Assembly (NCBI GenBank): GCA_964249735.1
Contig: CAXUDP010000118.1
Location: forward strand, 1-11,512
Direction of reading: 5' to 3'
Length of the DNA stretch: 11,512 bases
DNA from: Lichenicola sp964249735
GTDB taxonomy: Bacteria; Pseudomonadota; Alphaproteobacteria; Acetobacterales; Acetobacteraceae
Shown piece by piece: positions 1 through 6,391 of this stretch; within the stretch, counting starts at the first letter, position 1, and every line of letters begins with the position of its first letter. Both the position numbers and the translations under genes were made by a program. Below the pieces are notes generated by a model, which was given only the letters and a program-made list of their open reading frames with translations, was not told the DNA's origin and searched no databases.

Positions 1-1279
1 AGTCCAGCACCGACAGCGCCTGCGTCAGGTCGGCCACCAGGTCGTCCGCGTTCTCAAGCCCGATGCTGAGCCGGATCAGCCCGTCGGTGACGCCGATGCG
101 GGCGCGCAGCTCGGCCGGCACGCCGGAATGGGTGGTCGAGGCGGGATGGCAGGCGAGCGACTCGGTGCCGCCCAGGCTGACCGCCAGCTTGAACAGCCTG
201 AGCCGGTTCAGCACCCGGAACGCGTCCGCCTGCCCGCCGGCGATCTCGATGCCGAAGGTCGAGCCCGGACCGGTGCACTGCGCGGCGTAGATCCGGCGCA
301 CCGTCTCGGACCCGCGCCCGACACCCAGCGCGTGCACCGCAACCACCCTGGGATGGACGTCCATGGCGCGGATCACGACCTCGGCGTGGCTGGTGGCGGC
401 GTGTACGCGTATCGCCAGGGTTTCCAGCGACCGGCCGACCATCCAGCAGGAATGGGGGTCGAGCTGGGTGCCGATCGCGCTGCGCAGCAGGCGGATCGGC
501 CGCAGCAGCGCCTGGGCTCCGGCCACCATGCCGCCGATCAGGTCGCTGTGGCCGCCGATGTACTTGGTCAGCGACGCCACCACCAGGTCGGCGCCGTGGC
601 GCAGCGGCTGCTGGAACACCGGGCTCAGCATGGTGTTGTCGCACAGCACCAGCGGACGCAGCCCGGTCGCCTCGCCCACCCGGTCCGACGCCGCCCGTAC
701 CGCGGCAATGTCCACCAGCGTGTTCAGCGGGTTCGACGGGGTCTCGATCATGACCAGGCTGAGCCGGCCGAGACGGCCGGCGGCGAGGGCGGCAGCGTGG
801 ATGGCGTCGGGGTCGCCGCCGTCGGGGAAGCCGTGCGCCGTGATGCCGAGGTTGGCCAGGGTGCGGGCCAGCAGCGTTTCGGTGCCGCCGTAGAGCGGCT
901 GGCTGTGCAGGATGACGTCGCCGGGCCGCGCGGTGGCCAGGATCGCGGTGGTGATCGCGGCCATGCCCGAGCCGAACGCCAGCGCCGCCTCGCCGGCCTC
1001 GTAGATCGCCAGGCGGTCCTCGACGATCTCGCTGTTGGGGTGGTTGAACCGGGAGTACACCAGCCCTGCCCCGCCGTCCGGCACCGGCTTGCGCCCGGCG
1101 ACCACGTCGAAGAAGTCGCGCCCCTCCTCGGCCGAGCCGAACACGAAGGTCGAGGTCAGGAACACCGGCGGCTTGACCGAGCCCTCCGACAGCGACGGGT
1201 CGTAGCCGTAGCCGAGCATCAGCGTTTCCGGCGCCAGCACGCGATCGCCGATCGTCCTGTCGTGGCTGTTGTTTCCCAT
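1..1279 (-). CDS. PLP-dependent trans-sulfuration enzyme (cystathionine gamma-synthase / methionine gamma-lyase family), 3' end cut off
   Basis: A cytoplasmic Cys/Met-metabolism PLP enzyme. 426 codons are visible without a stop; the reading frame leaves the window at base 2, probably only a few residues short of the end, because the family's C-terminal stretch LIRLSIGLENADDL is already present. The Schiff-base lysine is K239 in SLTKYIGGHSD, preceded by the conserved aspartate region CDNT. Other family marks are YSRFNHPNSEIVEDRLA near residue 65, SGMAAI, the loop QPLYGGTETL, IETPSNP, and TQLDPHSCWM. The start at 1279 (MGNNSHDRT) has GAGGG eight bases upstream. It is divergent from the amino-acid permease, so a role in sulfur amino-acid synthesis or breakdown fits, but the reaction (gamma-synthase, gamma-lyase or O-acylhomoserine sulfhydrylase) cannot be told from motifs alone. 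The family call is firm; the substrate is not. Confidence 0.93.
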   Translation of the reverse strand, partial: MGNNSHDRTIGDRVLAPETLMLGYGYDPSLSEGSVKPPVFLTSTFVFGSAEEGRDFFDVVAGRKPVPDGGAGLVYSRFNHPNSEIVEDRLAIYEAGEAALAFGSGMAAITTAILATARPGDVILHSQPLYGGTETLLARTLANLGITAHGFPDGGDPDAIHAAALAAGRLGRLSLVMIETPSNPLNTLVDIAAVRAASDRVGEATGLRPLVLCDNTMLSPVFQQPLRHGADLVVASLTKYIGGHSDLIGGMVAGAQALLRPIRLLRSAIGTQLDPHSCWMVGRSLETLAIRVHAATSHAEVVIRAMDVHPRVVAVHALGVGRGSETVRRIYAAQCTGPGSTFGIEIAGGQADAFRVLNRLRLFKLAVSLGGTESLACHPASTTHSGVPAELRARIGVTDGLIRLSIGLENADDLVADLTQALSVLD

Positions 1280-1421
1280 CGGCCGTACCCTCGTGCGCGT
1301 CCTGGTCCGACGGCACGATGCGCCGGTCCGCTGCGCGATGCACGCCAAAGCGGCCGGACGGGCCGTCGCCCCGCAGGCGAAACGTGTTGCGCCGCCACCG
1401 GGGGGCGTGCAGCCTCGGTTG

Positions 1422-2750
1422 ATGACCGACCAGGTGCAGCGCGACGCCGTCCTGCGCCGGCACATCGGCCCGCTGGCGCTGGCGGCCGCGGTGGTGAACG
1501 GCGTGGTCGGCGCCGGCATCTTCACCCTGCCCGCCGCCATGGCGCAGGCGGCCGGCGCGCGTGCCCCGCTCGCCTTCCTGCTGTGCGCGCTCGCGATGAG
1601 CGCGGTGGTGCTGTGCTTCGCCGAGGCGGGCAGCCGGCTGCCGACCAGCGGCGGCGTCTACGGCACGGTGACGGCAGCACTCGGCCCGATGGCCGGCTTC
1701 GTGTGCGGGATGCTGACCTGGGTGGCCAGCGTGCTGGCCTGCGGCGGCATCGCCGGCGCCCTGGCCGGCACGATCGGCACGGTGGTGCCGGCGCTGGCGT
1801 CGGGGCCGGGCCGGGCGGCCGTGATCCTGTCGTCGATCGGTGCCATCGCCGCGGTCAACCTGCGTGGCGTGCAGCAGGCGGCCTGGACCGTTTCCGCCAT
1901 CACGGCCGTCAAGCTGGTGCCGCTGCTGCTGTTCGTGGCGGTGGGCGGGTTGGCCCTGGCGGCAGGCGATGTGCCGCGCCCGCCGCCGCTACCGATGACG
2001 CACGGGGCGGGGCTGGCGGATGCGGTGATCCTGGGGATCTTCGCGTTCAGCGGCATGGAAACGCCGCTCGCCGCCAGCGGCGAGGTCGCGGACGGCCATC
2101 GCGCCGTGCCGCTGGCGGTGTTCGGGGCGATGGGGTTCGTGCTGGTGCTGTATGTCGGCATCCAGCTGGTGTCGCAGCGCCTGCTGGGCATGCGGCTGAT
2201 CGGCCAGCCGGCGCCGCTCGCTGCCGCGGCGTCGCTTGCCGGGCCGCTGGCGCGGGCGGTGCTGGTGGCGGGGGCCGGCCTGTCCATGCTGGGCTGGATG
2301 GGCAGCGACATCCTGGGCGCGCCGCGCATCCTGTTCGCCTTTGCCCGGGACGGGCTGCTGCCGCGCATCCTGGGCCACGCCGGCCCGCGCAGCCATGCGC
2401 CGGACGTCGCCATCCTGGTCCACGCCGCGATCGCGGCCGGGCTTGCGTTGTCGGGAAGCTTCACCGGCCTGATCGTGGCCTCCACGCTCAACACCGCCGG
2501 GCTGTACTTCCTCGCCTGCGGCGCCGCCTGGGTGCTGCACCGGCGCGGCACGCGCACCCTCGGCCAACCGGTGAGCTTCAGGCTGCTGCCGGCGGCCTCG
2601 CTGTGCGGCATGACGGCGATGCTGCTGCTGGCCTGCGCGGCGCCGCGCGACGAGCTGCTGGGACTGGTCGCCGTGATCGCCGCCAGCGTCGCGCTCTACG
2701 TGGCGATGCGCCGGATGATCCCGGTCGAACACCGAACCAGCTTGTCCTGA
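1422..2750 (+). CDS. APC-superfamily amino acid/polyamine permease
   Basis: A 442-residue inner-membrane transporter of the amino acid-polyamine-organocation superfamily, with about twelve hydrophobic segments. TM1 carries the unwound-helix motif GAGIF (residues 30-34), followed by the TM2 side motif PTSGGVY (74-80). TM6 carries FSGME (209-213), the second substrate-site break typical of the fold, and RILFAFARDGLLP (302-314) is the characteristic TM8-TM9 loop. Length is usual for the family. The frame is open further upstream (to 1269, inside the divergent gene), but the Arg/Ala-rich extension has no transporter character. ATG 1422 gives MTDQVQRDAVLRRHIG directly before TM1. No good Shine-Dalgarno precedes it (a run of six G at 1400-1405 is too distant), so GTG 1407 or TTG 1419 remain possible. 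The substrate is unknown; divergence from a sulfur amino-acid enzyme makes an amino acid plausible. Confidence 0.88.
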   Translation: MTDQVQRDAVLRRHIGPLALAAAVVNGVVGAGIFTLPAAMAQAAGARAPLAFLLCALAMSAVVLCFAEAGSRLPTSGGVYGTVTAALGPMAGFVCGMLTWVASVLACGGIAGALAGTIGTVVPALASGPGRAAVILSSIGAIAAVNLRGVQQAAWTVSAITAVKLVPLLLFVAVGGLALAAGDVPRPPPLPMTHGAGLADAVILGIFAFSGMETPLAASGEVADGHRAVPLAVFGAMGFVLVLYVGIQLVSQRLLGMRLIGQPAPLAAAASLAGPLARAVLVAGAGLSMLGWMGSDILGAPRILFAFARDGLLPRILGHAGPRSHAPDVAILVHAAIAAGLALSGSFTGLIVASTLNTAGLYFLACGAAWVLHRRGTRTLGQPVSFRLLPAASLCGMTAMLLLACAAPRDELLGLVAVIAASVALYVAMRRMIPVEHRTSLS

Positions 2751-2782
2751 CCGCCAGGCTCGCACGCCGCTGGCAACGCTCC

Positions 2783-2830
2783 CCTGGACTGGCCAGGCGA
2801 ACATTGCCGGCCGGATCATCGGTGCCGGCC
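2783..2830. terminator. Weak hairpins between convergent genes
   Basis: Two small perfect inverted repeats lie in the 165-bp gap between the permease stop and the cupin stop: CCTGG/CCAGG (2783-2787 with 2793-2797, 5-base loop) and GGCCGG/CCGGCC (2809-2814 with 2825-2830, 10-base loop). Neither is followed by a T run on either strand, so a terminator role rests only on position between convergent genes. In DNA this GC-rich, such pairs also arise by chance. Confidence 0.2.
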
Positions 2831-2855
2831 TGCAGGGATGGCGGGTCCGTCGGAG

Positions 2856-2885
2856 CCGGGGACGGCCGGGACGGTCCGGGACGCG
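2856..2885. repeat. Three tandem copies of a G-rich decamer
   Basis: CCGGGGACGG, CCGGGACGGT and CCGGGACGCG follow one another with an exact 10-base period, just downstream of the cupin stop and after the permease gene. The shared core is CCGGG(G)ACG. It is non-coding. I cannot assign a function. Confidence 0.4.
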
Positions 2886-2915
2886 GCGTCGCGCGCAGCG
2901 GCCGTGACGGGTGCG

Positions 2916-3509
2916 TCAGGCGTGGCGCCAGAGCTGCGTGAGCGGGCCGTGCGCGCCGGCCAGCGGGTCGGTCGACGGAAAGGGCAGACGGTCCATGCGC
3001 GCCAGGGCGTCGGACGGCAGGGGACTGCGGCAGATGTCCCAGGTCTGGCCGGGCGGATAAGCGCCAACCACCAGGAAGTCGTCATCCGCATCCAGCCTGC
3101 AATGTCCGGTGCCGGCGGGCAGCACGGCCACGTCGCCGGCGCGCACGTCGACGATGCGCCCGTCGGGACCGCCCAGCATCAGGCGCGCGGAGCCTGCGGC
3201 AAAGCCCAGCACCTCATGCGCGGTGGAATGGAAGTGGTGGAACGGATACACGCCGTTGCGCCACTGCGGCGGCCAGCCGTTGCGGGTGAACAGCGCCTCG
3301 TGCGAGGACGCGGGATCCGGGCCCGCCACCGGCAAGGCAGCCCGGTACAGGATCACCGGCAGACGGTCGTTGTTCGGCACCCAGCCGTTCCGGGCGAGGA
3401 GGAACGACTCCACCTTCCCGCCCGGCTCCGCCGCCTCCGCGCCGGTTCTCGTCAGCATGATCCCGAGGCTCGCCAGCAGGGCCTGGAACCGGCGCCGATG
3501 GAGGTTCAT
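2916..3509 (-). CDS. YjlB-type cupin protein with Tat-like N-terminus
   Basis: A 197-residue single-domain cupin resembling the YjlB group (COG4297), whose function is not established. Cupin motif 1 is complete: G86, H92, H94, E99 and G106 in the spacing G-x5-H-x-H-x4-E-x6-G. Motif 2 is G125, P131, G133, H136, so the metal-binding 3-His/1-Glu set is present (the usual Asn is replaced by D140). Neighbouring residues LPVILYR, FTRNGWPPQWRNG and FLVVGAYPPGQTWDIC are typical of this group. The N-terminus MNLHRRRFQALLASLG has an RRxF twin-arginine-like signature, a short hydrophobic stretch and a possible AEA cleavage site near residue 26, suggesting export. ATG 3509 is chosen because GGAAGG lies seven bases upstream; the open extension to 3788 is Arg-rich and not cupin-like. 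It is likely transcribed on its own. Confidence 0.85.
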   Translation of the reverse strand: MNLHRRRFQALLASLGIMLTRTGAEAAEPGGKVESFLLARNGWVPNNDRLPVILYRAALPVAGPDPASSHEALFTRNGWPPQWRNGVYPFHHFHSTAHEVLGFAAGSARLMLGGPDGRIVDVRAGDVAVLPAGTGHCRLDADDDFLVVGAYPPGQTWDICRSPLPSDALARMDRLPFPSTDPLAGAHGPLTQLWRHA

Positions 3510-3771
3510 CGTCCGACCTTCCCGTCCATACGGAACGGCAACGCCCGGCTTCCGGGACGGATGCCTGGATGCCCGCATCCTCCCGGGCCGGTCGCCGATC
3601 GAGGCCATGACAGCACGCGCTTCCGGGTCCGACCTTCCATCGCCGCGGCGCGACCCGCCACGTCCGACGCGCTCGCAACCTTCGGCGTTCCGCATCGCAG
3701 CCGTTGTCGCCTTCCGGCTGCCATGCCGGGTCGTGGAGCCGGCATCATGCACGGGCCGACGAGGCAGGGTG
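3510..3771 (-). other. Spacer between cupin gene start and protease gene end
   Basis: 262 bases with no convincing gene. The minus-strand frame continuing the cupin gene is open here but encodes an Arg/Gly-rich stretch with no domain character. The segment must hold the cupin promoter if that gene is transcribed separately; I could not identify clear -35/-10 or -24/-12 elements. Confidence 0.5.
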
Positions 3772-4743
3772 TCAGGCCGAACCCGCATCCGGTCCCGCCG
3801 GCGCGAGGTGGACGCCAGGTCGCGGCCGCGCAGTGCGCGGCGATTGCCCGAGCGTCAGGCGGATGATGACCGCGACGAGTGCCAGGATGGGCAGCACGAG
3901 CCAGCTCCCTTCCGGCCCGGCGGAACCGCCCGACAGCCAGACCGGACCGTGCAGCACGGTCACGAGAAGGGAGTCGCGGGCCGGCACGCCGCTGTCGGGG
4001 GCGCCGAACACGAAGGTCTCGGTGAAGTCCCACGCGGCATGCCATCCCCACGCGAACCACAGGGCGCCGCTCCGCCGGAAGCTGTAGGCGAGCACGAGCC
4101 CCGAGAAGACCACGTCCACGATGCCCGCAGGGGACTCGCCCGCATGGGGGAGGTGCAGCAGCGCGAACACGACGCTGCTGATCGCCGCGGCTGGCCAGAA
4201 CGAGATCGCCCGGCTGAGCGCGACCAGGGGGTAGCCACGCAGCAGGCCCTCCTCGGAGATCGCGACCAGGGCGAACACCAGGAGGTAGCCGAGCCCGTGC
4301 AGGACCACCGCCCCGGGGGGCGAGGACGTCAGGTGCACGCTCGCACCGTGTAGGCCGGCGATGAGACCGACCAGGAGCGCCATGACGGCCACCCCGCTCG
4401 CCACGCCGATCGCGAGATGCCGGATACGATTGCCGGTTCCCCACCCGAACGAGGTCGCATCGTCATGCGTGATCGCCACCATCAGCGCGGTGGGCACCAC
4501 CACGGTCGTGAGCGCGATGACGGACTGCGACGCCAGCAGCAGCCCGAGCGGAGGCAGGGCGTTCTCGTCGGGGTGGATATGGAAGACGACCTGGAGGATG
4601 ACGAGCGCGAGGCCGACGGAGATCGCCACGAACAGCAGGTCCAGGCCGAAACGCAAGCCGGCCCTGACCCGGCCACGACCATCGGGCGACGCCCTCAGGC
4701 AGGAAGGCACGGCGCTTCCGGTTTGATCCGACGTTCCGTGCAT
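3772..4743 (-). CDS. CPBP-family intramembrane metalloprotease (CAAX/Abi type)
   Basis: A 323-residue polytopic membrane protein with the three signatures of the CPBP (Abi, Pfam PF02517) family: E164-E165-x3-R169 in SEEGLLRG, F193-x3-H197 in FALLHLPH, and H235-x3-D239 in WHAAWDF. These residues form the glutamate-activated water site inside the membrane. N-terminal hydrophobic segments (about residues 33-55, 64-92, 110-130) precede the catalytic core, and one more (about 280-298) follows it before a basic, proline-rich tail. Known relatives process prenylated CAAX proteins or bacteriocin-related peptides; no substrate gene is adjacent, so the role here is open. ATG 4743 has GGAAAGG seven bases upstream. 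Its codon choice (more GTC, CTC and TCC) looks slightly unlike the GTG/CTG-rich neighbours, a soft hint of separate origin. Eighty bases separate it from the upstream transporter stop, so cotranscription is possible. Confidence 0.87.
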   Translation of the reverse strand: MHGTSDQTGSAVPSCLRASPDGRGRVRAGLRFGLDLLFVAISVGLALVILQVVFHIHPDENALPPLGLLLASQSVIALTTVVVPTALMVAITHDDATSFGWGTGNRIRHLAIGVASGVAVMALLVGLIAGLHGASVHLTSSPPGAVVLHGLGYLLVFALVAISEEGLLRGYPLVALSRAISFWPAAAISSVVFALLHLPHAGESPAGIVDVVFSGLVLAYSFRRSGALWFAWGWHAAWDFTETFVFGAPDSGVPARDSLLVTVLHGPVWLSGGSAGPEGSWLVLPILALVAVIIRLTLGQSPRTARPRPGVHLAPAGPDAGSA

Positions 4744-4823
4744 CCCTCGACCTTTCCGGCATGACCGTCCCGATCAGACCAGATCGCGCGACCGGCACAA
4801 GGGAGGGTGGGTCCGGCCCGGGC

Positions 4824-6197
4824 CTAGTCGTCCCCGTAGCCGTACACCTCGGGCAGGATGAAGATCGCGGCGAGCAGGCCGATCAACGGGAAGATCGCGG
4901 TGAACAGGGTCGCGTTGCCGTGGCCGATCGCGGTGAACAGCACCGGGAACAGGAAGATCGCCAGGAACGAGGGCAGCTTGACGAAGATGTAGGCGAAGCC
5001 GGACGCGATGCCGCGGTATTCCGGCCTGGCCACCATGGACGGGATGGTGACCACGTTCTCCGCGTCCCAGTAGTGCCCCCACAGCATCGCGGCGGCGGCG
5101 AAGGGCAGGATCACCGTGTGGCCGGTCTTGATGGCGAAGCCGGCCACCAGCAGCGACACCAGCACGATGCCGAAGCCGGCGATGCTGAGGCCGCGCTGGC
5201 CGATACGCGGCGTGATCAGCGGGCCGATCCAGCCGGAGATCGCGGCGATGACGTAGAGCAGCAGCGTGACCAGGTCGGTGCCGAGCACGCCCGACACGCC
5301 GACCAGCACGAACAGCACCGGGATGTAGAAGGCGAAGGTGGAGAACTCGCTGCCCTGGGCGAAGCAGGCGATCCAGCCGAACAGGGTGGCGCGCCAGCGG
5401 ATGGGGTCGCGGCGGATGTGGATCAGGAAGTCCCGCGCCCGCGGCTGCGGGATCGCGACGTCCCGGTTGGGCAGGAAGTCGAGCGGGTCGTGGTACATGC
5501 TGGCCGAGACCCGCTTCGCTTCGCGGAAGCGGCCGCGCCGGATCAGCCAGATCGCGGTTTCCGGCAGGTTGTAGCGCAGCGCGAAGATGATCGCGGCCGG
5601 CACCGCGCCGAAGCCCAGGGTCAGGCGCCAGACCAGCCAGTGCGGCAGCGCCATCCACAGCAGCAGCGCGATCACCCCCAGCGCGAACACCTCGCCGACC
5701 GCGAACATGAACTGCCAGCGGTTGCCCATCACCTCGCGTTCGCCGCGCGGCAGGAACTCTATGATGTAGGCGTAGCCGTTGGAGATGTCGCTGCCGAGCG
5801 GGATGCCCAGGACCAGCCGGACCGCCACCAGCCAGGCCATGTTCGGCACGAAGGCCTGCGCCAGGGCGAACACCACGAACATGACCATGGTGGTGAGGAA
5901 GATCGCGCGGCGGCCGATCCGGTCCGACAGCCAGCCACCAAGAAGCGCGCCGATGATCGCCCCGCCCTGGGTGCCGGCGCCGGCGAGGCCCAGCAGGGCG
6001 GGCGACGGATGGAACTGCTCGCGCAGGAAGATGAGGATGAAGGCGATCGAGTACAGGTCCCACGCCTCGACCAGGATGGAGGCGATCATCAGCCAGCCGA
6101 CGCGCTGGCCGCTGGGGCTGTGGTGGCTCACTAGGTGACGGACCGCGCGGTCCATCAGGGCCTGCTGCTGCGGATCCAGGGCCGTGGCGCCTGACAT
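4824..6197 (-). CDS. MFS transporter, sugar-porter-like, substrate unknown
   Basis: A 457-residue major facilitator protein with twelve expected membrane helices. TM1 contains EAWDLYSIAF (about 44-53). MFS motif A is GGWLSDRIGRRAI (87-99) in loop 2-3. EFLPRGERE (147-155) follows TM4, and LPETAIWL (211-218) precedes the central loop, as in sugar-porter/organic-acid MFS relatives. The second half repeats the pattern with RPEYRGIASG (391-400). The start at 6197 (MSGATALDPQQ) is supported by GGGAGG about eight bases upstream; an upstream in-frame ATG (MKGGPT...) lies within that ribosome-binding region. It is divergent from the nitrate transporter with a shared 194-bp upstream region, so a nitrogenous or nitrate-linked substrate is conceivable, but nothing in the sequence shows it. 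Length and topology are normal for the family. Confidence 0.85.
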   Translation of the reverse strand: MSGATALDPQQQALMDRAVRHLVSHHSPSGQRVGWLMIASILVEAWDLYSIAFILIFLREQFHPSPALLGLAGAGTQGGAIIGALLGGWLSDRIGRRAIFLTTMVMFVVFALAQAFVPNMAWLVAVRLVLGIPLGSDISNGYAYIIEFLPRGEREVMGNRWQFMFAVGEVFALGVIALLLWMALPHWLVWRLTLGFGAVPAAIIFALRYNLPETAIWLIRRGRFREAKRVSASMYHDPLDFLPNRDVAIPQPRARDFLIHIRRDPIRWRATLFGWIACFAQGSEFSTFAFYIPVLFVLVGVSGVLGTDLVTLLLYVIAAISGWIGPLITPRIGQRGLSIAGFGIVLVSLLVAGFAIKTGHTVILPFAAAAMLWGHYWDAENVVTIPSMVARPEYRGIASGFAYIFVKLPSFLAIFLFPVLFTAIGHGNATLFTAIFPLIGLLAAIFILPEVYGYGDD

Positions 6198-6261
6198 CGT
6201 CGGTCCTCCCTTCATGATCCCGGTCTGGACGATCGGCTGCCGGATTGCCAGCCAGCGTAGG

Positions 6262-6300
6262 ACCGGAACCGGCCAGCAGGCCAGCCACCGGAACCGGCCA
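6262..6300. repeat. Perfect 14-bp direct repeat in the divergent promoter region
   Basis: ACCGGAACCGGCCA occurs at 6262-6275 and again at 6287-6300, 25 bases apart start to start. Shorter ACCGG copies continue at 6307 and 6340, so the pentamer appears six times in about 80 bases on one strand (6262, 6268, 6287, 6293, 6307, 6340). The repeats sit directly upstream of the proposed sigma-54 promoter and between two divergent transporters, the position expected for a regulator binding array. The protein that would bind is unknown. Confidence 0.6.
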
Positions 6301-6320
6301 CGGGTGACCGGCCGTCGGGA

Positions 6321-6336
6321 TGGCACGGGGCGTGCA
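6321..6336 (+). promoter_or_regulatory. Candidate sigma-54 (-24/-12) promoter of narK
   Basis: TGGCACGGGGCGTGCA matches the sigma-54 consensus TGGCACGRNNNTTGCW at every defined position except one (G for T at 6332). The invariant GG (6322-6323) and GC (6334-6335) have the required twelve-base offset. Transcription would begin near 6347, leaving about 45 bases before the narK ATG. Sigma-54 with NtrC-type activators commonly drives nitrogen-assimilation genes, so the context supports the match. The same bases form the inverted repeat GCACG-GGG-CGTGC, so an operator is the main alternative. Confidence 0.6.
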
Positions 6337-6391
6337 GGGACCGGAGGCCATTTTCGGCGCCCCCGATCCCAGCCCAGCCGGAGCCGCACCC

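Noticed and set aside
1269..1421. Upstream start for the permease
   Set aside because: The added 51 residues overlap the divergent gene's start and are Arg/Ala-rich without membrane or family character.
1280..1421. SAM-type riboswitch before the trans-sulfuration gene
   Set aside because: I looked for the conserved SAM-II core on the minus strand and did not find it; the leader is simply GC-rich.
128..2941. Plus-strand 937-residue open frame
   Set aside because: It runs antisense through the trans-sulfuration gene and out of frame through the permease; it is Arg/Gly/Ala-rich with no domain motifs, as expected from long shadow frames in GC-rich DNA.
3510..3788. 93-residue N-terminal extension of the cupin
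   Set aside because: It overlaps the end of the protease gene and is low-complexity; a good ribosome-binding site marks ATG 3509 instead.
6198..6260. Sigma-54 promoter for the divergent MFS gene on the minus strand
   Set aside because: A TGGCA with a correctly spaced GC exists, but most other consensus positions fail.
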